64,000 bases of DNA from an uncultured Thermomicrobia bacterium. GTDB taxonomy: Bacteria > Chloroflexota > Chloroflexia > Thermomicrobiales > JALYUS01. A model generated the notes under the pieces. It worked only from the letters and a program-made list of their open reading frames with translations. It was not told the DNA's origin and did not search any database. The stretch is from contig CALBSO010000143.1 in assembly GCA_937968015.1 (NCBI GenBank), positions 1-64,000 of the forward strand, given 5' to 3'. Each line of letters opens with the position of its first letter. Within the stretch, counting starts at the first letter, position 1. Positions 41,624 through 48,500 of the stretch are shown piece by piece. A program made the translations under genes and the position numbers.

Positions 41624-43402
41624 TTAGTCGGCGGCAGGCTGACGCGTTGCCTCTGTCGCCACTTTTCGTGCGAGGGCGCGTTCCGCCAGGTCGCGTGCGC
41701 TCGCACGGGCAGCGGGGGTGATCGGGGCGCCATCCAGCATCGTGGCCAGTTCCTCGATGCGTGCCGACTCACTCAGCCGCTCGACGTCCGAGACCGTCCG
41801 GCCACGCACATCGCGCTTGAGGATGCGGAAATGACCGTCCGCAAAGGCGGCGACTTGCGCGAGGTGCGTGATGCAGAGCACCTGATGCGTGCGGGCAAGG
41901 GCCGAGAGCGTTTCGCCGACCACCTGCCCGCTACGGCCACCGATACCGACATCCACTTCATCAAAGACCAACGTTGGCGTCGCATCTGCCGCCGCGAGGA
42001 CGGACTTGAGCGCGAGCATCAGGCGCGCGGTTTCGCCGCCGGAGGCGATTCGGGCGAGTGGCTTCGGCGCTTCACCGGCATTGGGCGCGATCAGGAATTC
42101 GACACGATCCACGCCGCGTGTGTCGAAGGCGAGATAGCGCGCGTGACCGTCATCGCCACCGACCGGGGCGCCCTCCGCGTCCTCTTCCTGCGACTGAAAA
42201 ACGGTGAAGCGCGTGCGGCCCATCGCGAGGTGTGCGATTTCCGCCTCGACCGCTTTGGCGAGGCGCGTCGCAGCCTTTTGGCGGGCCTGCGAGAGTTTCC
42301 CGGCCCGCTCGCCGATCTGTCGCAAGACGTCCGATTCCTCGTCTCGCAACTGCGCGAGCCGTTCCTCGCTCCCTTCCAGCGTCTCCAGTTCGCGCGCTGC
42401 CTCGTCACCGAACGCGAGCACTTCCGCGACCGTGCCGCCGTACTTCCGTTCCAGGTCGCGGATCAACGCGAGCCGTTCCTCGACCTCCGCCAGCCGCGCC
42501 GGGTTGTCCTCCACGGTGTCCCGGTAGGTGCGGACGGTGGCGGCAACGTCTTCGAGCAGGTAGACCATCTCGTCCACCTCGCTCTCCGCTTCCGCCAGCG
42601 CGGGGTCGAGTTTCGCCAGTTCGCCGAGATTCTTCGCGACATCGCGTAGCCCCTCGACCACGCTCGTGCCGCGCGGCGGCGTCCCCTCGCGGAGCGTGCG
42701 ATAGACCGTGTCGGCGATCACTTGCAGGTGCGATGCATTCGACAGCCGCTGCCGCTCGACGCGGAGCGCATCGTCTTCTTCCAACCCAAGGTTCGCACTC
42801 GCGATCTCCTCGACCTGAAAACGGAGCAAATCCATCCGGCGCGCGAGTTCCCGGTCATCCCGCTCCAACGCGGATCGCGCGGCGCGAATCCATCGCACGC
42901 GGCTGACGAGCGCCGCGAGTTCCGCGCGACGCTCCATCAGCCCCGCGTACGCGTCGAGGAAATCGAGATGCGTGGCGGGGCGGAGGAGCGAGAGATGCGC
43001 GCTCTGGCCATGAATGTCCACCAATCGCTCGCCGACGCGACCGAGTAGACCGACCGTTACCGTCTGGCCGTTGATCCGGGCGACGGAACGGCCATTCGAT
43101 TGGAGATCACGCGCGAGGATTAGCGTGCCGTCATCATGCTCGATGCCCGCCTCATCGAGGAGCGCGGCGAGCAGGGCATCGTCGCGGTCGCTGACATCAA
43201 AGACTGCCTCGATCCGTGCCCGCTCCTCGCCGGAGCGCAGCATGTCGGGCGATGTCCGCCCGCCGACGACTGCCCCAAGGGCGTCAATGATGATGGACTT
43301 GCCCGCACCCGTTTCGCCGGTGAGTGCGTTCAATGCCGGCTCGAACGTCACCCGCAGCCGGTCAATGATCGCGATATTCTGAATGCTCAACTCAACCAGC
43401 AT
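41624..43402 (-). CDS. recN: DNA repair protein RecN
   Basis: RecN is an SMC-like ATPase that acts early in repair of double-strand breaks. Walker A (NALTGETGAGKSIIIDALGAVVGGR) is near the N-terminus. The ABC signature ASGGETARLMLALKSVL and Walker B TLVFDEVDVGIGGRSG are near residues 450-500, with long coiled coils between. The 592 residues are typical. The ATG lies inside the end of the amidinotransferase gene (11-base overlap), so the two are co-transcribed. No SOS-type box was looked for beyond the overlap, since the promoter must be upstream in the operon. Confidence 0.95.
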   Translation of the reverse strand: MLVELSIQNIAIIDRLRVTFEPALNALTGETGAGKSIIIDALGAVVGGRTSPDMLRSGEERARIEAVFDVSDRDDALLAALLDEAGIEHDDGTLILARDLQSNGRSVARINGQTVTVGLLGRVGERLVDIHGQSAHLSLLRPATHLDFLDAYAGLMERRAELAALVSRVRWIRAARSALERDDRELARRMDLLRFQVEEIASANLGLEEDDALRVERQRLSNASHLQVIADTVYRTLREGTPPRGTSVVEGLRDVAKNLGELAKLDPALAEAESEVDEMVYLLEDVAATVRTYRDTVEDNPARLAEVEERLALIRDLERKYGGTVAEVLAFGDEAARELETLEGSEERLAQLRDEESDVLRQIGERAGKLSQARQKAATRLAKAVEAEIAHLAMGRTRFTVFQSQEEDAEGAPVGGDDGHARYLAFDTRGVDRVEFLIAPNAGEAPKPLARIASGGETARLMLALKSVLAAADATPTLVFDEVDVGIGGRSGQVVGETLSALARTHQVLCITHLAQVAAFADGHFRILKRDVRGRTVSDVERLSESARIEELATMLDGAPITPAARASARDLAERALARKVATEATRQPAAD

Positions 43403-44375
43403 CGCACATCATCCCGTATGGTCGAACATCGGTTCCGTCCGCTTCTTCGCGCGAAAGGAAGGCGGTCATGCAGTGGATACCGCCGCCGGCTTTGATCAGT
43501 TCGCGAACCTCGATCTCGATGCAGATGATACCCGCGTCTTCGTAGATCGCGCGCTGGCGTGGCGCGCCCGTCGGCATCAGGATACGGTTTGGCGCGAGCG
43601 CGACGAAGTTGCCAGGTAAACAGTCGTGCGTCGCCGGTTCATCAAGCAGATGGAGAATGCGCACGCCGCGTTCCTGCAAGGCATGCACAACATTCATCGG
43701 CGTCCGGCGCGGCCAGACGACCGCCACATCGGGCGCGGCAAAGTTCAGTAGGCCGTCGAGGTGCATCGCGCCATATGGCAGGACGACGCGCTCCACCGTG
43801 ACACCGATACTCCGCAGCGCCCAGGTTACTTGATCCGCGCCCACGCGATTCGTGCGCAGCCCTTCCGCGACAAAGCAGAAGTCGGGTGCGGCCCAGATCG
43901 CGTCCGCGCCCTCGAAGGTGCCGCTGCCGTGGACACTGATCAGGATCGGCACGCCGAGGACGCCGAGCGTCTCGGCAAGGATGCGCTCTTCGCCCGCGCG
44001 GACGGTGCTGGCGGGGCGGGCGAGAATCGCCCCTTCGGGCGACATCGTCATCAGGTCGCGGCAGAAGAGTTGATTCGGCTTGTCGGGTCGGTATCCCTCG
44101 ACGTAATGAACGGCGATCCCCTCAGCCCGGTATGCGGCGGCCATCGCATCGTGCTGCGCGCGGGCGAGATCAGGTCGCAGATCGGCACGCATCTGTACGG
44201 CGTCGAAGTCGGTTATCTCATCCAGTTCCGGGCCGGGCCGATGGAGCAGCACCGCGCGCAAGCGGCCGCACTCCGAACCGGAGCCCCAGTCGCCCCAGAT
44301 GTCGGCCATCTCCTCCCGGCGCGATCGCGTTCGTGGCGACCATTTCTCTCCCCCGTATGCGCCTGTGAGTGACAC
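43392..44375 (-). CDS. Amidinotransferase / dimethylarginine dimethylaminohydrolase-type protein
   Basis: The sequence fits the pentein (guanidino-modifying) superfamily: ECGRLRAVLLHRPGPELDEI near the N-terminus, FCRDLMTMSPEGAILARPASTVRAGEE, VHGSGTFEGADAIWAAPDFCFVAEGLRTN (with the catalytic Glu/Asp region), and HCMTAFLSREE near the C-terminus, where the nucleophilic Cys is expected (GGGIHCMTA). Exact substrate (arginine, dimethylarginine or another guanidine) cannot be told. Start GTG 44375 is favoured because GAGGAG lies 8 bases upstream; GTG 44381 and ATG 44309 are also possible. Neighbours are an SDR and recN. Confidence 0.8.
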   Translation of the reverse strand: MSLTGAYGGEKWSPRTRSRREEMADIWGDWGSGSECGRLRAVLLHRPGPELDEITDFDAVQMRADLRPDLARAQHDAMAAAYRAEGIAVHYVEGYRPDKPNQLFCRDLMTMSPEGAILARPASTVRAGEERILAETLGVLGVPILISVHGSGTFEGADAIWAAPDFCFVAEGLRTNRVGADQVTWALRSIGVTVERVVLPYGAMHLDGLLNFAAPDVAVVWPRRTPMNVVHALQERGVRILHLLDEPATHDCLPGNFVALAPNRILMPTGAPRQRAIYEDAGIICIEIEVRELIKAGGGIHCMTAFLSREEADGTDVRPYGMMCDAG

Positions 44376-44396
44376 GTTCACTGCTCCTCGTGATCG

Positions 44397-45131
44397 TTAC
44401 GCCCGCCCATAGACCGGGATCGCCGCGCCGCTGATGATGCCGCTCTCCTCCGAGGCGAGAAAGCGGATGACCGCCCCAATCTGCTCCGGCCGCACCCATA
44501 CGTCGAAATCACTGGCCGGCATCGCGGCGCGGTTGGCCGGTGTGTCAATGACGCTCGGCAGAATCGCGTTCGCCGTGATGCCGTGATCGCGCAATTCGTT
44601 CGCCAGCACCTCGGTCAGCGTGAGCACCGCCGCCTTCGAGGCCGCGTACGCGCTCAGACCGGCGGGTGACGTGCGCGCGACGCGCGACGCGACGTTAATG
44701 ATACGCCCCCAGCCGCGCGATTGCATGGCAGGGATCGCCGCGCGGGACATGAGAAACGCGGTCGTCGCGTTCAGTTCGTACTGCTCGCGCCATGTCGCCA
44801 GGTCGGTCTCCGCCACGGACGGCCCGCCTGCGTAGCCACCAACGATATTGATGAGGATATCCAGCGAACCATTGGCTTCAGTCGCATGCCGCACGACGCT
44901 TCCCGCATCTTCTTCGGTCGCGATGTTTGCCTCGATGGTCGCGAAGCGCGCGCGGAGATTATCGGGGAGAGACGCGCCGAGGTCGCGCATGCCGGCGCCC
45001 CGCTTGTCTGTCGTGACGACTGTCGCACCGGCGTCGAGGAGAACGCGAATCGTCGCCCGGCCAAGCGCGCCCGCTCCGCCCGTGACGATGGCGACGCGGC
45101 CCGTCAGATCGGCGAATGGCATGGCAGGCAT
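44397..45131 (-). CDS. Short-chain dehydrogenase/reductase
   Basis: The 244-residue protein is a classical SDR. The nucleotide motif is VTGGAGALGRA (TGxxxGxG, about residues 17-26), the structural motif is NIVGGYAGG, a variation on NNAG, and the catalytic Ser-Tyr-Lys set is NVASRVA, then SAYAASKAAVLTL. The GGA TTDKRG region suggests NAD rather than NADP (Asp after the second strand). ATG 45131 or 45122 fits behind AAGGGAG. It is coupled to lysA on one side and the amidinotransferase on the other. Substrate unknown. Confidence 0.88.
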   Translation of the reverse strand: MPAMPFADLTGRVAIVTGGAGALGRATIRVLLDAGATVVTTDKRGAGMRDLGASLPDNLRARFATIEANIATEEDAGSVVRHATEANGSLDILINIVGGYAGGPSVAETDLATWREQYELNATTAFLMSRAAIPAMQSRGWGRIINVASRVARTSPAGLSAYAASKAAVLTLTEVLANELRDHGITANAILPSVIDTPANRAAMPASDFDVWVRPEQIGAVIRFLASEESGIISGAAIPVYGRA

Positions 45132-45136
45132 CTCCC

Positions 45137-46495
45137 TTACGTCACTTCCAGTGGCACATCGGTGCGGAGGAGATCATCATACGTCTCGCGGCGACGTATC
45201 AGTTGGTGCGTGCCGTCCTCGCGGACGAGCGCAATCGCCGGTCGCGGCACGCCATTGTACTGGCTGGACATCGGGATGCTATACGCGCCCGCGGTCGGGA
45301 AGGCGAGCAGATCGCCCGCTTCGAGATCGGCGGGCAAGGCAACATCGCGGGCGAGGATGTCGCCACTCTCGCAATACCGCCCGACGACCGTGCTGATGAC
45401 CGGGTCGCCCGTTGGCGCGCGGTTCGCGAGCAGAACCGTGTACCGTGCGCCGTAGAGCGCGGGGCGAATGTTGTCCGCCATTCCGCCATCCACGGCAACG
45501 AAGCGTCGGACCCCAGCGATCTCCTTGATGTTGTTGATGCGGTAAAGTGCAATCGCCGCCGGGCCGATGAGCGCCTTGCCCGGCTCGATGGTGATGTCGG
45601 GTAGCGGGAAATCGGCGCGCACGCACTCGGCAACGAGTGTGCCGATGATCGCCTCGGCGGCGGGATCGGCCTCGAGCGCGTCATCGTCCGGCAGATAGGG
45701 GACGGCGAAGCCGCCACCGGGGCTGCACTCTCGCATCGTCCAGCCGTGTCGCGCGCGCATCTCGGTCGCGAAGCGGACGAACCTGCGGGCCGTCTCCTGG
45801 TATGGCTCCGTCTCCGCGATGGAGGAGCCAATGTGCGCGTGCAGACCGATGAGGTCGAGATGCTCTGCCGCAAGCGCGGCTTCTACGGCGTGCGCCGCGT
45901 CGCCCGTCTCGATGGCGAGGCCGAACTTTGAGTCGAGATGGCCGGTCGCCATCGCCGCGTGCGTGCGGACGGCGACGCCGGGATTGACGCGCAGCCAGAT
46001 CGCCGCGCGGGTGCCGAGCGATCCGGCGATTCGGTCGAGCGCGGCCAGTTCGGTTCGGTTGTCCACGACGATCCGGCCAACGCCGCGTTCGAGCGCCATC
46101 CGCAGTTCGTCCGCACTCTTCGCGTTGCCGTGCAGATGGATCATCGCCGCGGGCATGCCACCGTGGAGGGCAATGTGCAGTTCACCGCCGGAGTTGACAT
46201 CGAGGCCAACCCGTTCCTCTGCCAATATCTGGACGAGTGCGGTACAGAGAAACGCCTTCGAGGCATAGGAAAGCGTGAAGGTCGCGGGCGCGGGCAGGCG
46301 CTCGCTGAAGGCGCGCCGGAACCGCCACATGGTCGCGCGCAAGTGTTCGTCGTCGAAGAGATAGAGCGGCGTGCCGTAGCGGAGGGCGAAGGTCGTCAGC
46401 GGGACAGTGCCGAGCGTGAGCAGGCCCGCACGGCTGCGACGTGCGCTCCGGGGGAGGACGCGTAGTTCGTCGGAGACGGTCGGGGTCGCGTTCAT
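45137..46495 (-). CDS. lysA: Diaminopimelate decarboxylase
   Basis: DapDC makes lysine from meso-diaminopimelate with PLP. The PLP lysine is in YASKAFLC (about residue 84), with HIGSSIAE, GGGFAVPY, the EPGKALIG loop and CESGDILARD (the catalytic Cys of the CESGD motif). The usual EPGR arginine is Lys here, a conservative change. It has 452 residues with an N-terminal extension of about 30. It is the first gene of the minus-strand operon, divergent from hrcA. The start ATG 46495 follows GAAAGGTGATGC. Confidence 0.92.
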   Translation of the reverse strand: MNATPTVSDELRVLPRSARRSRAGLLTLGTVPLTTFALRYGTPLYLFDDEHLRATMWRFRRAFSERLPAPATFTLSYASKAFLCTALVQILAEERVGLDVNSGGELHIALHGGMPAAMIHLHGNAKSADELRMALERGVGRIVVDNRTELAALDRIAGSLGTRAAIWLRVNPGVAVRTHAAMATGHLDSKFGLAIETGDAAHAVEAALAAEHLDLIGLHAHIGSSIAETEPYQETARRFVRFATEMRARHGWTMRECSPGGGFAVPYLPDDDALEADPAAEAIIGTLVAECVRADFPLPDITIEPGKALIGPAAIALYRINNIKEIAGVRRFVAVDGGMADNIRPALYGARYTVLLANRAPTGDPVISTVVGRYCESGDILARDVALPADLEAGDLLAFPTAGAYSIPMSSQYNGVPRPAIALVREDGTHQLIRRRETYDDLLRTDVPLEVT

Positions 46496-46599
46496 GCATC
46501 ACCTTTCCATGCAAACGACTCAGGTCGGTAATGGTACGGCAAGATGGTGGAATTCGCCACCTCGCCGTACGTAAACTTGACATAATGCACGGCAATGGC

Positions 46600-46628
46600 T
46601 TGACACGGGTTGTGTCAAGTGGTATGGT
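46600..46628 (+). promoter_or_regulatory. Candidate hrcA promoter with an inverted repeat in the spacer
   Basis: TTGACA (46600-46605) and TATGGT (46623-46628) are 17 bases apart. TTGACAC (46600-46606) is exactly inverted as GTGTCAA (46612-46618) with a 5-base spacer, so part of the promoter is a palindrome. The CIRCE element begins 8 bases downstream of the -10. Confidence 0.7.
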
Positions 46629-46635
46629 CTCGCTA

Positions 46636-46662
46636 TTAGCAGTCGTGAGGCGAGAGTGCTAA
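46636..46662 (+). promoter_or_regulatory. CIRCE operator of the hrcA-grpE-dnaK operon
   Basis: TTAGCAGTC, nine spacer bases, then GAGTGCTAA. The CIRCE consensus is TTAGCACTC-N9-GAGTGCTAA, so there is one mismatch in the left arm. It covers the expected transcription start and ends 12 bases before the hrcA start codon. HrcA bound here would block transcription until heat. Confidence 0.93.
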
Positions 46663-46674
46663 TAAGGAGTGGCG

Positions 46675-47757
46675 ATGGTTGATGCACGGTTGAGCGCGCG
46701 GCAGGAGCGGATCCTCCGCCTCCTCGTGCGCGAATATACGGATACGATGCGCGCGATCGGTTCGAAGACCGTCGTTGAGCGGGGCGGGCTTGATATTTCG
46801 AGCGCAACCGTCCGCAATGATATGGCGATGCTCGAACGGCTGGGCTTTATTCAGCAGGCGCACACATCCGGCGGCCGCACGCCGACCGACGCAGGCTATC
46901 GCTATTACGTCGAGCGGTTAATGGATCAACCCAGCCTCTCCACGAACGAGCAGATGCTGATCCGGCACCAGTTTCATCAGGTCGAGGTGCATCTCGATGA
47001 GTGGGTGAAACTCGCCGCGTCCGTTTTGGCGCGAGTGGCGGGCAATGTCTCGGTCGTCACGACGCCCCGCGCGCGGCTACCGAAGGTGAAAAATGTCGAA
47101 CTGATCGCCGTGCAGGAGAAGACGGCCCTGCTCGTCCTTGTGACGCGTGAGGGCGCGGTGCGGCAGGCGATGGTGACACTGCCTGCTGCCTTCGATCAGC
47201 CGACACTGCGTTCGGTTGCCGATCGCGTGAGCGTGCAACTGGCACAACTTGGCCGGAGCGAGATCGCGCTGGCGGCCGAGCATATGACCGGCATTGATCG
47301 CGTCGTCGCTGATGAGTCCGTGCGCATGTTGCGGAACCTCGAAGAGGCGATGAGCGCCGAGGTCGTCCATGATGGCCTCGGCAATGTCTTGCAGCAACCG
47401 GAGTTCGACGGGCATGAGCGGGCCGGGCGGTTGATTGAATTGCTCCGCGGTGGGGCGCTCCTAACGGCGCTCCTGCCCCAGTTGCTTGTCGCGACCGAGG
47501 ATGCCGGGCGCGTGAATCGCGTGCAGGTAATCATCGGCGCGGAGAATCAGTGGGATGCATTGCAGGATTTTGGCATCGTGCTGGCGACCTATGGCATCCC
47601 ATCGGAAGTGACCGGCATGGTCGCGGTGCTCGGCCCGACGCGGATGTATTACGAGCGGACGATCTCGTCTGTCCGCTATGTCTCGCAGGTGTTGAGCGAT
47701 TTACTCACGGAGTTGTACACGACGCGTGACCCGCATCTTGGCATTGGGAACGATTGA
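46675..47757 (+). CDS. hrcA: Heat-inducible transcription repressor HrcA
   Basis: HrcA binds CIRCE and represses its own operon; it is thought to need GroEL to stay active. The N-terminal winged helix-turn-helix includes SARQERILRLLVREYTDTMRAIGSK and ISSATVRNDMAMLERLGFIQQAHTSGGRTPTDAGYRYYV; the C-terminal domain ends in PTRMYYERTISSVRYVSQVLSDLL. I chose ATG 46675 behind AATAAGGAG with five bases between; GTG 46669 lies too close to that site. It has 360 residues. A 27-base CIRCE operator lies in its leader. Confidence 0.96.
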   Translation: MVDARLSARQERILRLLVREYTDTMRAIGSKTVVERGGLDISSATVRNDMAMLERLGFIQQAHTSGGRTPTDAGYRYYVERLMDQPSLSTNEQMLIRHQFHQVEVHLDEWVKLAASVLARVAGNVSVVTTPRARLPKVKNVELIAVQEKTALLVLVTREGAVRQAMVTLPAAFDQPTLRSVADRVSVQLAQLGRSEIALAAEHMTGIDRVVADESVRMLRNLEEAMSAEVVHDGLGNVLQQPEFDGHERAGRLIELLRGGALLTALLPQLLVATEDAGRVNRVQVIIGAENQWDALQDFGIVLATYGIPSEVTGMVAVLGPTRMYYERTISSVRYVSQVLSDLLTELYTTRDPHLGIGND

Positions 47758-47774
47758 GGCGAGTAAGGACAAAT

Positions 47775-47825
47775 TGGTGGCGGGCTTTGCCTGCCACAGC
47801 GACGGGCAGGCAAAGCCCGCCACCA
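47775..47825. repeat. Perfect 21-bp inverted repeat upstream of grpE (GGTGGCGGGCTT family), copy 2
   Basis: The arm 47775-47795 (TGGTGGCGGGCTTTGCC + TGCC) is the exact reverse complement of 47805-47825, with a 9-base loop. It shares its outer core with the repeat at 22515-22544. It lies between the hrcA stop and the grpE start and could modulate the ratio of the two transcripts or be a mobile palindrome. Confidence 0.85.
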
Positions 47826-47846
47826 CCAGAAAGAGGATGGCAGTAG

Positions 47847-48422
47847 ATGAGCGAAGAACAGACCGTGGATCAGGAGGCGACCGCACCGAACGACACGCCG
47901 CCCGAAGCAGCGACCACCGCGACAGCGGTTGCCTCGGACGACCCCGAGGCCCAGTTGGAAGCCGAGCGCGCCCGCAGCGCCGAACTGCTCGACAGTTGGC
48001 AGCGCGCCCGCGCGGAGTTCCTCAACTACAAGCGGCGCGTCGAGCAGGAGAAGCAGCGGGACGCGCAGATGGCGGGGTTAATCGTCATCGCGAAGGTGCT
48101 GCCGGTGCTTGATGACTTTGATCTCGCACTGGCGAATGTACCGAAGGGTGCGGATGCCGAGGCGTGGCTGAATGGCGTCGCGCTCGTCGCGCACAAACTG
48201 CGTGCGGTGTTGGAGAGCGAGGGCGTCCAGCCAATTGCGGCGGCCGGCCAGAAGTTCGACCCGGCCCTGCACGAAGCGGTACTGGTGGACGGCGACGGCG
48301 GCGATGTTGTCGTCGCCGAATTGCGCCGTGGCTACACGCTGCACGGCAATGTCATTCGCCCTGCTTTGGTGAAAGTCGGCAGTCGCCAGTCGGCAGTTGG
48401 CAATACGCCGAAGACGGATTGA
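47847..48422 (+). CDS. grpE: Nucleotide exchange factor GrpE
   Basis: GrpE releases ADP from DnaK. The N-terminal acidic part and long helix (residues 30-75; ELLDSWQRARAEFLNYKRRVEQEKQR) are followed by the beta-domain with VLPVLDDFDLALANVP, KFDPALHEAVL and VAELRRGYTLHGNVIRPALVKVG. The last residues (GSRQSAVGN) are encoded by the AGTCGGC heptamer units of hairpin E. It has 191 residues. ATG 47847 follows AAAGAGGATGGCAGTAG, a weak site. Confidence 0.95.
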   Translation: MSEEQTVDQEATAPNDTPPEAATTATAVASDDPEAQLEAERARSAELLDSWQRARAEFLNYKRRVEQEKQRDAQMAGLIVIAKVLPVLDDFDLALANVPKGADAEAWLNGVALVAHKLRAVLESEGVQPIAAAGQKFDPALHEAVLVDGDGGDVVVAELRRGYTLHGNVIRPALVKVGSRQSAVGNTPKTD

Positions 48423-48485
48423 TCGCCGCGCGCTTTTTCCACTGACGACTGCCGACCGCCGACTGGCGACGAGTGACTAGTGACT
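48374..48485. repeat. Heptamer-repeat hairpin E (grpE-dnaK junction)
   Basis: Left units AGTCGGC, AGTCGCC, AGTCGGC and AGTTGGC run 48374-48401, inside the 3' end of grpE. The right part (48441-48485) read on the other strand gives AGTCACT, AGTCACT, CGTCGCC, AGTCGGC, GGTCGGC and AGTCGTC, so the arms match in heptamer register. It ends in GACTGAAAGGAACGAAGGA, the dnaK ribosome-binding region, as elements A, C and D do for their genes. Confidence 0.8.
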
Positions 48486-48500
48486 GAAAGGAACGAAGGA

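Noticed and set aside
46496..46568. A lysine riboswitch in front of lysA
   Set aside because: The leader is too short (under about 100 bases to the divergent promoter) and lacks the multi-stem pattern.
48374..48485. Heptamer arrays as a CRISPR-like array
   Set aside because: Units are 7 bases and contiguous, with no spacers, and each array is a single hairpin; there are no cas genes.
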